The notes beneath the pieces were generated by a model, which did not search any database, was not told where the DNA came from, and worked only from the letters and a program-made list of their open reading frames with translations. The position numbers and the translations under genes were made by a program. This document shows positions 1 to 5,227 of a stretch of DNA of 6,429 nucleotides, one piece after another (positions within the stretch are counted from its first letter, which is position 1; each line of letters opens with the position of its first letter). The DNA is from an uncultured Collinsella sp. (lineage in GTDB: Bacteria; Actinomycetota; Coriobacteriia; Coriobacteriales; Coriobacteriaceae): positions 1 to 6,429 of the forward strand of contig CAUGJN010000111.1 in assembly GCA_959599635.1 (NCBI GenBank), given 5' to 3'.

Positions 1-2010
1 ATGACCGACCTTGCCGAGATCAAGGCGGCCGTCCTCGCCTGCCGCGAGAACTCCGACCTGCCCGTCTTTGCCACCATGACCTTTGAGGAAGACGGACGCA
101 CCTTCTTGGGCACGAGCCCCGAGGTCGCCGCCATCACCCTCGACGCCATCGGCGCCGACGTTTTGGGCATCAACTGCAGCCAGGGCCCGGCCGAGCTCCG
201 AGGACTCGCCGCGCGTATGCTCACCGTTACGGACAAGCCCGTTATGGTGCAGGCCAATGCGGGACTGCCCCGCGTGGACGATGACGGAAACACCGTCTTT
301 GATATCCAGGCACCCGAATACGCCGAGGCCGTCGCTGGCATGATTGAGGACGGCGTGAGCGTCGTGGGCGGCTGCTGCGGCACCACGCCGGCGCACATGG
401 CCGCTTTGCGCACGCTTATCGATAACCACACGCCCAGCACGCGCCGCCGCAAGCCCAGCATGTCGGTCACGAGCGCCCAAACGGTCGTGGACCTTCCCAG
501 CGACGGCCACAAGATCGCCGTCATCGGCGAGCGCATCAATCCCACCGGCAAAAAGCGCCTGCAGCAGGCCCTGCGCGACGGCGACCTGGACTACGTCGTG
601 AGCCAGGGCATCAGCCAGCAGGAACAGGGCGCCGACATCCTGGACGTCAACGTGGGGCTGCCCGAGATCGACGAGGTTAAGATCATTCAACAGGCGACCG
701 AGCAGCTCCAGGGCTCCACGCTGCTGCCGTTGCAGATCGACTCCACCGATCCCGCCGCTGTCGAGGCCGCCGTACGCCGCTATGCCGGCAAGCCCATCAT
801 CAACTCCGTCAATGGCAAACAGCAGATCATGGATGAAATCTTTCCGCTGGTCGCCCACTACGGCACCAACGTCGTCGGCCTCACGCTCGACGAAGGCGGC
901 ATCCCCGATACCGCCGAGGCCCGCTTCGCCATCGCCGAGCGCATCGTGGCCGAGGCCGCCCGCTACGGCATCGGCCCGGACCGTATCCTCATCGACTGCC
1001 TGGTCATGACTGCCTCGACCAACCAGCGCCAGGCCGAGCAGATCCTGCGCGCCATGTCCCTGTGCAAGGAGCGTCTGGGCGTCAAATGCGCGCTCGGCGT
1101 GTCGAACATCAGCTTTGGTCTGCCCGCCCGCCCGCTGCTGGGCTCGGTCTTTTTGGCTGCCGCCTTCGGCGCGGGCCTGGACGCCCCCATCATGAACCCG
1201 GGCTCCAAGCGCTTTATGGATACCGTCTACAGCTATCGCGTCCTGAGCGTTGAGGACGAGGGCTCGACCGGATACATCGAACGCTACGCCGGCTGGACCG
1301 ACCCGTACAAGATCGCCGCGAACCCGGCGGCGGCTCAGACCGCATCGACCGACGCCGCGCCCGCTGCCAGCGCCACCACCCCCGACGGCAATGACGACCC
1401 GATTCGTCGCATGGTCGTCTCGGGCCGCAAAGGCGAGATCGCTGCCGAGACCGAGCGTCTGCTGGCAGACCACGACGCCATGGACCTCATCAACAATCAC
1501 TTTATCCCCGCTCTCGACGAGGTTGGCGTCCTCTTTGACCAGGGAAAGTTCTTCTTGCCGCAGCTCATGGCCTCGGCCGAAGCCGCACGCGTGGGCTTCG
1601 ACACCATCAAGCGCCTGATGCCCGCCGGCGAGATTGCCGACAAGGGCAAGATCTGCGTGGCCACCGTCAAGGGCGACATCCACGATATTGGCAAGAATAT
1701 CGTCAAAATGCTGCTCGACAACTACGGCTACACCGTCTTTGACCTTGGCCGCGACGTCGATCCACAGGAGGTACTCAAGACCGTCAAGGAGCGTGACATC
1801 AAGCTCGTCGGCCTCTCGGCGCTTATGACCACCACGGTCGTCGCCATGGAGGAGACCATCAAGCTGCTCCATACCGAGGTGCCGGGCGTCAAGATCATCG
1901 TAGGCGGCGCCGTGCTCACCCCCGAATACGCCAAGCAGATCGGCGCGGACTACTACGCCAAGGATGCCGCCGAAAGCGCGCGCATCGCCGAAGAGGTCTT
2001 TGGGCAGTAA
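1..2010 (+). CDS. metH: Cobalamin-dependent methionine synthase, 5'-truncated by window edge
   Basis: This enzyme moves a methyl group from 5-methyltetrahydrofolate through cob(I)alamin to homocysteine, giving methionine in the cytoplasm. Visible residues 1-669 hold three modules. Residues 1-150 are the second half of the homocysteine methyltransferase barrel, with the three zinc-ligand cysteines at C59 (NCS) and C125-C126 (GGCCGT). Residues 170-420 are the pterin-binding domain (GERINPTG at 176-183, DVNVG at 215-219). Residues 468-669 are the B12 module: a helical cap with FFLPQLM at 517-523, then a Rossmann domain with DIHDIG at 559-564 (H561 is the lower cobalt ligand), SAL at 606-608 and GG at 635-636. 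An Ala/Thr-rich linker lies at 441-467. The ATG at base 1 is almost certainly internal: it falls mid-barrel, about 130-150 residues are missing, and no ribosome binding site is visible. The protein stops just after the B12 domain, without the C-terminal SAM-dependent reactivation domain of E. coli MetH. Short forms of this kind are known in Thermotoga and many anaerobes. Confidence 0.93.
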   Translation: MTDLAEIKAAVLACRENSDLPVFATMTFEEDGRTFLGTSPEVAAITLDAIGADVLGINCSQGPAELRGLAARMLTVTDKPVMVQANAGLPRVDDDGNTVFDIQAPEYAEAVAGMIEDGVSVVGGCCGTTPAHMAALRTLIDNHTPSTRRRKPSMSVTSAQTVVDLPSDGHKIAVIGERINPTGKKRLQQALRDGDLDYVVSQGISQQEQGADILDVNVGLPEIDEVKIIQQATEQLQGSTLLPLQIDSTDPAAVEAAVRRYAGKPIINSVNGKQQIMDEIFPLVAHYGTNVVGLTLDEGGIPDTAEARFAIAERIVAEAARYGIGPDRILIDCLVMTASTNQRQAEQILRAMSLCKERLGVKCALGVSNISFGLPARPLLGSVFLAAAFGAGLDAPIMNPGSKRFMDTVYSYRVLSVEDEGSTGYIERYAGWTDPYKIAANPAAAQTASTDAAPAASATTPDGNDDPIRRMVVSGRKGEIAAETERLLADHDAMDLINNHFIPALDEVGVLFDQGKFFLPQLMASAEAARVGFDTIKRLMPAGEIADKGKICVATVKGDIHDIGKNIVKMLLDNYGYTVFDLGRDVDPQEVLKTVKERDIKLVGLSALMTTTVVAMEETIKLLHTEVPGVKIIVGGAVLTPEYAKQIGADYYAKDAAESARIAEEVFGQ

Positions 2011-2035
2011 CACAACGGAAACAACCGAGCACCAA

Positions 2036-2073
2036 AACGTGCCGCACGCGCCACTTGGCACGTGCGGCACGTT
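2036..2073 (+). terminator. Perfect 13-bp hairpin after metH, possible terminator or attenuator
   Basis: Arms at 2036-2048 and 2061-2073 are perfect reverse complements (AACGTGCCGCACG and its mirror) around a 12-nt loop. The loop contains a further short dyad, GCCA/TGGC. The stem begins 25 nt after the metH stop. No T-tract follows on the + strand, so it is not a classic Rho-independent terminator. It could instead stabilise the 3' end of the metH mRNA or act as a binding dyad for the next gene. Confidence 0.45.
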
Positions 2074-2083
2074 AGAATAGATA
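2055..2083 (+). promoter_or_regulatory. Weak promoter candidate for the UPF0210 gene
   Basis: TTGGCA at 2055-2060 differs from the -35 consensus by one base. At 17-nt spacing lies TAGATA (2078-2083), a poor -10. A better -10-like hexamer, TAGAAT (2073-2078), lies only 12 nt away. The -35 candidate sits in the loop of the 2036-2073 hairpin. The call is weak, because which -10 would be used cannot be decided from the sequence. Confidence 0.25.
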
Positions 2084-2106
2084 AGACTATGCTCGTTTTG
2101 GCAGAT

Positions 2107-2111
2107 AGGAG
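2107..2111 (+). promoter_or_regulatory. Ribosome binding site that fixes the UPF0210 start
   Basis: AGGAG ends 7 nt before the ATG at 2119, an ideal spacing. An in-frame ATG at 2062 would add 19 residues, but it lies in the right arm of the hairpin and has no ribosome binding site. Confidence 0.8.
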
Positions 2112-2118
2112 CGCAAGG

Positions 2119-3483
2119 ATGGCGATCACGCCCGCAGAAATCGCGGAAACCCGCGGCATGGTTGAGGAGCAGAACCTCGACATCAGGACCATCACCATGG
2201 GTGTTTCGCTCATGGGTTGCGGCGACGAGAACCTCGACCGCATGTGCACGAAGATCTACGACCACGTGACGCACACGGCTGAGCATCTGGTCGAGACCGC
2301 CGAGAACCTCGAGCGCGAGTACGGTATCCCCATCGTCAACAAGCGCGTTTCCGTCACCCCGGTGGCGCAGATCGCCGCGTGCTGCAAGGATGAGGACCTC
2401 ACCCCCATCGCGCATGCCCTCGACCGCGCAGCCGAAACGCTCGGCATCGACTACCTGGGCGGCTTCTCCGCGCTCGTCCAGAAGGGCATCGGCGACGCCG
2501 ATCGCCGCGTTATACAGTCCATTCCGCAGGCGCTCGCCACCACGAGCCGCGTCTGCTCCAGCGTCAACGTCGCCAGCCTGCGCGCCGGCATCAACATGGA
2601 CGCCGTGCTCATGGCCGCCCAGACCATCATCGATGCCGCTAAACTCACGGCCGACCAGGATTCCGTTGGCGCTTCCAAATTTGTCTGCTTTGCCAACATG
2701 GTCGAGGACTCCCCGTTTATGGCGGGCGCCGTCCACGGCGGTGGCGAGGCCGACGCCGTCATCAACGTTGGTGTCTCGGGCCCCGGCGTTATGGCTGCTG
2801 CCTTGGAGACGCTCCCCGATTCCGCATCGATGATGGAAGTCGCCGAGAAGATTAAGCAGACCGCCTTTAAGATCACCCGTGCCGGCGAGCTCATGAGCCG
2901 CGAGGCCGCCCGTCGTCTGGGTGTCGAGAAGGGCATTGTCGACCTGTCGCTGGCGCCTACGCCTGCCATCGGTGACTCCGTCGCGCGCATCCTCGAGATC
3001 ATCGGCGTGGGCACCTGCGGCGGCCCGGGCACGACCTGCGCGCTCGCTATGCTCAACGATGCCGTCAAGAAGGGCGGCGTCATGGCCAGCTCCAGCGTGG
3101 GCGGTCTCTCCGGCGCCTTTATCCCCGTGTCCGAGGACGCCGGCATGATCGCCGCCGTCGAGGCCGGCGCGCTCTCGCTCGAGAAGCTCGAGGCCATGAC
3201 CTGCGTGTGCTCCGTTGGCCTGGACATGATCGCCATCCCCGGCGACACCCCGGTCGAGACCATCGCCGGCATCATCGCTGACGAGATGGCCATCGGCGTC
3301 ATCAACAACAAGACCACGGCCGTCCGCGTGATCCCTGCCATCGGCAAGGGCGTGGGCGACTGCGTCGAGTACGGCGGCCTGTTCGGCCGTGCGCCCATCA
3401 TGCCGGTGAACCCCAACGCCGGCACCGTACTTGCCCACCGCGGTGGACGCTTCCCGGCACCGCTGAACTCGCTGAAGAACTAG
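2119..3483 (+). CDS. UPF0210 (DUF711, PFL-like) family protein
   Basis: The product is 454 residues, the usual length for UPF0210. The family is conserved in many Firmicutes, Actinobacteria and archaea. Its fold resembles the pyruvate formate-lyase barrel, but its biochemical role is not known. Hallmarks seen here are the N-terminal TITMGVSLMGCGDEN segment (24-38), a cysteine- and glycine-rich stretch GVGTCGGPGTTC (296-307), SSSVGGLSGAFIPVSED (324-340), CSVGLDMIAIPGDT (364-377) and the near-invariant tail RGGRFPAPLNSLKN (441-454). No signal peptide or membrane segment is visible, so it should be cytosolic. The start at 2119 is chosen for its AGGAG and because it gives the family length. In many genomes the gene follows a small ACT-domain gene (UPF0237) and may be controlled by a ligand through it. 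Here the preceding gene is metH and the 108-nt gap cannot hold an ACT gene. The family is certain, the function is unknown. Confidence 0.93.
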   Translation: MAITPAEIAETRGMVEEQNLDIRTITMGVSLMGCGDENLDRMCTKIYDHVTHTAEHLVETAENLEREYGIPIVNKRVSVTPVAQIAACCKDEDLTPIAHALDRAAETLGIDYLGGFSALVQKGIGDADRRVIQSIPQALATTSRVCSSVNVASLRAGINMDAVLMAAQTIIDAAKLTADQDSVGASKFVCFANMVEDSPFMAGAVHGGGEADAVINVGVSGPGVMAAALETLPDSASMMEVAEKIKQTAFKITRAGELMSREAARRLGVEKGIVDLSLAPTPAIGDSVARILEIIGVGTCGGPGTTCALAMLNDAVKKGGVMASSSVGGLSGAFIPVSEDAGMIAAVEAGALSLEKLEAMTCVCSVGLDMIAIPGDTPVETIAGIIADEMAIGVINNKTTAVRVIPAIGKGVGDCVEYGGLFGRAPIMPVNPNAGTVLAHRGGRFPAPLNSLKN

Positions 3484-3501
3484 CCTAGGGATACGAGGCG
3501 A

Positions 3502-3643
3502 GGAGCCCCGCCGCCGGGCGGCAGACATATAAGGTCGCCTGCTCGGACAGTCCTGACTCGCACGGAGAGCACATTAAGTGCTCTCCGGCTCGTGCGGAAC
3601 TCGCGATCGACCTTATATGTCTGCCGCCCGGCGGCGGGGCTCC
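3502..3643. repeat. 142-bp element with perfect 36-bp terminal inverted arms
   Basis: Bases 3502-3537 and 3608-3643 are perfect reverse complements over all 36 positions, separated by a 70-nt core. The match stops cleanly on both sides. Each arm begins GGAGCCCCG and contains its own GC-rich dyad (GCCGC-CGG-GCGGC at 3510-3522, mirrored at 3623-3635), followed by an A/T-rich ACATATAAGG segment. The core has a further hairpin at 3563-3587. The element starts 18 nt after the UPF0210 stop. There is no T-tract, no open reading frame worth calling and no obvious target-site duplication. It could be a MITE-like or REP/BIME-like intergenic repeat, or a very strong mRNA 3'-end structure. Only a genome-wide copy count can tell. 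Confidence 0.85.
3563..3587. repeat. Nested 10-bp hairpin in the core of the 142-bp element
   Basis: CGGAGAGCAC (3563-3572) and GTGCTCTCCG (3578-3587) are perfect complements around a 5-nt loop, ATTAA. CGCA at 3559-3562 can pair with TGCG at 3593-3596 across a 5-nt bulge, which lengthens the stem. It lies near the middle of the larger inverted repeat, so the RNA could form a long rod capped by this stem-loop. Confidence 0.75.
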
Positions 3644-3726
3644 CGCACATCTCAACCTTGGCTGGGTTCTGGCTCAGTGGCAGTCGCTTCGCTTCTGCCC
3701 GCCTTGGTTGGTGTGGCGGTTTGGCG

Positions 3727-3755
3727 TTGGAACGGTTCTTTTTCTGATATATGCT
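3727..3755 (+). promoter_or_regulatory. Promoter candidate for the methyltransferase gene
   Basis: TTGGAA (3727-3732) and TATGCT (3750-3755) are separated by exactly 17 nt, and each matches the sigma-70-type consensus at four of six positions. The predicted transcript would start near 3762, about 50 nt before the GTG start. The -10 overlaps the in-frame ATG at 3751, which argues against that ATG as a start codon. Confidence 0.45.
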
Positions 3756-3797
3756 GGTTGCGGCTCTTCTTTTGGGAGGAGTCGCTTTTTTGTTGCT

Positions 3798-3803
3798 AGG
3801 AGG
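3798..3803 (+). promoter_or_regulatory. Ribosome binding site that selects the GTG start
   Basis: AGGAGG is the full Shine-Dalgarno core and ends 7 nt before the GTG at 3811. A second run, GGGAGGAG (3774-3781), stands 8 nt before an in-frame TTG at 3790, a weaker alternative that would add seven residues. Confidence 0.75.
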
Positions 3804-3810
3804 TTGGCCC

Positions 3811-4698
3811 GTGGCTGATGGGGAGAATCGTTCTGAGCTGCTTTCCACAGATTGGAATCTGGAGTGGATGCAGATGCAGGCTGATCGGCGGCGGGCTGAT
3901 GATTCTTTTGAATGGGATAAGCGGGCTCGGCATTTTCGGCCGTTGGAGACTGCCCCGTATGCCCGGGACTTTATGAAGCTGTTGGCGTTAAAGCCTGGTG
4001 AATCGGTGCTTGATATGGGGTGTGGGGCTGGGTCGATTGCTATTCCGCTTGCTCAGGCTGGGCATCCTGTGATTGCGGCTGATTTCTCCCCTGCCATGCT
4101 GGGCACCCTTGATGCTGGCATTGAGTATTACGGACTCGAGGATCTTATTACGCCGCTTGAGCTTGCTTGGGATGATGATTGGGATTTGGTTGGACCGGTC
4201 GCGAAAGCGGTAGATGTTGCCTTTGCCAGTCGTTCTGTCACCACGACCAACCTAAAAGGCGCGCTTGCCAAGCTTGATCGAACGGCTCGTCGCCGTTGTG
4301 CTGTCACGATGGTCGCCAACTCCAGCCCGCGCTATGATCTGCACCTGATGAACGCCATTGGTGCCTCGGTTACCTGCAGCAATGGCTTTGTGTACGCCTT
4401 CAACATCCTCATTCAGATGGGTGCGTTGCCGCAGGTTACATACTTTGAATCGCCTCGTCGCGATACCTTCGATAGCCTTGAGGCAGGCGTGGCGGATTTT
4501 TCCCGTATGCTCGAGCATGGCAACGAGGATAAGATCGACCGCCTGCGCGACTATATCGCTCAGCACATGATCGAAAACCCCCATGCCGGCGAGCCGGGCT
4601 CCAAGGGCGTGCCGCAGGGGCGCTATATGCTCGACCATATCCGTAAGGTTCGCTGGGCGTTTATTGCATGGGAACCGGTCTCTGCGCCCAGCTCATAG
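3811..4698 (+). CDS. Class I SAM-dependent methyltransferase, substrate unknown
   Basis: The product is a predicted 295-residue cytosolic methyltransferase. The SAM-binding motif I is VLDMGCGAG at 66-74, followed by the strand-2 acidic residue D91 in VIAADFSPAML and a motif-II-like strand VDVAFASRSV at 134-143. The N-terminal segment WDKRARHFRP (35-44) resembles the entry helix common in small-molecule methyltransferases of this class. The C-terminal 100 residues do not show a domain I can name. I chose the GTG because of the AGGAGG seven bases upstream. Starting at the ATG at 3751 would add 20 hydrophobic residues that look like a signal anchor but probably come from translating the leader. 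The gene is odd in composition: seven of eight Arg codons in residues 1-130 are CGG, against none of fourteen in residues 131-295. The neighbours give no clue to the substrate. The fold is certain, the role is not. Confidence 0.88.
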   Translation: MADGENRSELLSTDWNLEWMQMQADRRRADDSFEWDKRARHFRPLETAPYARDFMKLLALKPGESVLDMGCGAGSIAIPLAQAGHPVIAADFSPAMLGTLDAGIEYYGLEDLITPLELAWDDDWDLVGPVAKAVDVAFASRSVTTTNLKGALAKLDRTARRRCAVTMVANSSPRYDLHLMNAIGASVTCSNGFVYAFNILIQMGALPQVTYFESPRRDTFDSLEAGVADFSRMLEHGNEDKIDRLRDYIAQHMIENPHAGEPGSKGVPQGRYMLDHIRKVRWAFIAWEPVSAPSS

Positions 4699-4764
4699 CC
4701 TGTTCGCAGCCCGCACCGCCCACTCACTCGGCATCCGCATTCTTTTTGAACTGGGCAAACGCGC

Positions 4765-4793
4765 TCCACACCGCGCCGTTCCTGCGCTATCGT
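4765..4793 (+). promoter_or_regulatory. Weak promoter candidate for yhbY
   Basis: TCCACA (4765-4770) and TATCGT (4788-4793) are spaced by 17 nt. The first matches the -35 consensus at four positions and the second has the TAnnnT pattern of a -10. The transcript would have a leader of about 57 nt. Another TAnnnT hexamer, TAGATT, lies at 4807-4812 without a good -35. Confidence 0.3.
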
Positions 4794-4815
4794 GGGACAG
4801 CTCACGTAGATTAAG

Positions 4816-4830
4816 GCCCCGTCGCGGGGC
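4816..4830 (+). other. Short GC hairpin in the yhbY leader
   Basis: GCCCCG and CGGGGC pair perfectly around a TCG loop, ending 26 nt before the yhbY start. No T-tract follows, so it is unlikely to be a terminator for the methyltransferase gene. It may shape the yhbY 5' leader. Confidence 0.4.
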
Positions 4831-4856
4831 GCCCCATACATAGAAAGCGAGAACCC

Positions 4857-5156
4857 ATGGCACTGACAGGAGCCCAGGTCAAGCAGCTTCGCAGCATGGC
4901 CCATCACCTCAACCCCGCCATCATCATCGGTAAGTCCGATGTCAACGAGGGCACCGTCGAGCAGACGGTCGCCTACCTGGAGAAGCATGAGCTCGTTAAG
5001 TGCTCCGTGCTCGATGGCTCCAGTCTTTCCGCCCGCGAGGCCGCCGAAGAGCTCTCCGAGCGTTGCCACGCCGAGGTCGTCCAGGTCATCGGCCGCAAGT
5101 TCTCGCTGTATCGCGAGTCCTCGCGCAAGGACATCGAGAAGATCAAGCTCGTCTAA
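4857..5156 (+). CDS. yhbY: YhbY-type CRM-domain RNA-binding protein
   Basis: The product is 99 residues, a single CRM (CRS1-YhbY) domain of normal family length. E. coli YhbY and B. subtilis YqeI associate with pre-50S ribosomal particles and are thought to help large-subunit assembly. Family marks are LTGAQVKQLRSMAHHLNP (3-20), the IIIGK loop (22-26), HELVKCSVL (44-52), EAAEELSE (61-68) and VVQVIGRKFSLYRES (74-88). The RNA-contacting GxxG loop, normally GKGG or GKxG, reads GKSD here (25-28), with Asp in place of the last Gly. A Lys-rich tail, SSRKDIEKIKLV, ends the protein. The start is supported by the family N-terminus; the ribosome binding site is weak (AAAGCGAG at 4844-4851, five bases before the ATG). 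The gene appears to be transcribed alone and ends in the terminator at 5194-5227. Confidence 0.92.
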   Translation: MALTGAQVKQLRSMAHHLNPAIIIGKSDVNEGTVEQTVAYLEKHELVKCSVLDGSSLSAREAAEELSERCHAEVVQVIGRKFSLYRESSRKDIEKIKLV

Positions 5157-5193
5157 GAGCCAATGATCCGGCGAGCCAACACATAGCAAGCTT

Positions 5194-5227
5194 ACGGGTG
5201 CCCAAGTACTTCGGGCGCCCGTTTTTT
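5194..5227 (+). terminator. Rho-independent terminator of yhbY
   Basis: ACGGGTGCCC (5194-5203) pairs with GGGCGCCCGT (5213-5222), ten pairs with one G-U, around a 9-nt loop that contains AAGTACTT. Six T residues follow at 5222-5227. The T-tract runs into the stop codon (5226-5228) of the converging gene. On the - strand the same stem is preceded by A residues and followed by no T-run, so it should act mainly on + strand transcripts. Confidence 0.9.

Larger units (their letters stand above)
3644..3810 (+). other. G/T-rich leader before the methyltransferase gene
   Basis: No gene was found here. The stretch is G- and T-rich on the + strand, unlike the C-rich genes upstream. It contains short dyads such as AACC/GGTT (about 3653-3667) and GGCAG/CTGCC around a CGCTTCGCTT direct repeat (about 3679-3700). 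It also holds the promoter candidate at 3727-3755 and two Shine-Dalgarno-like runs, GGGAGGAG at 3774-3781 and AGGAGG at 3798-3803. Confidence 0.55.

Noticed and set aside
2062..2118. N-terminal extension of the UPF0210 gene from an ATG at 2062
   Set aside because: It begins in the right arm of a hairpin, has no ribosome binding site and would exceed the family length by 19 residues. ATG 2119 has AGGAG at 7 nt.
2451..3425. Antisense open frame of 324 codons opposite the UPF0210 gene
   Set aside because: It is a by-product of GC-rich codons on the + strand. The translation is low-complexity (Ser, Pro, Thr, Ala, Met-rich) and resembles no family.
3502..3643. Classic Rho-independent terminator for the UPF0210 gene
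   Set aside because: The stem is far too long, the core is 70 nt and no T-tract follows the right arm. It may still hinder transcription, but it does not fit the standard type.
3751..3810. Signal peptide or membrane anchor on the methyltransferase
   Set aside because: The hydrophobic stretch comes from the T-rich leader. The better start at GTG 3811 excludes it, and the enzyme core looks cytosolic.
3480..3848. Antisense open frame across the palindromic element
   Set aside because: It reads through both arms of the repeat and the leader, has no recognisable domain and no convincing ribosome binding site.
4623..5189. Antisense open frame of 188 codons opposite yhbY
   Set aside because: It overlaps a confident yhbY gene in full, and its sequence reads as the shadow of that gene and its leader.
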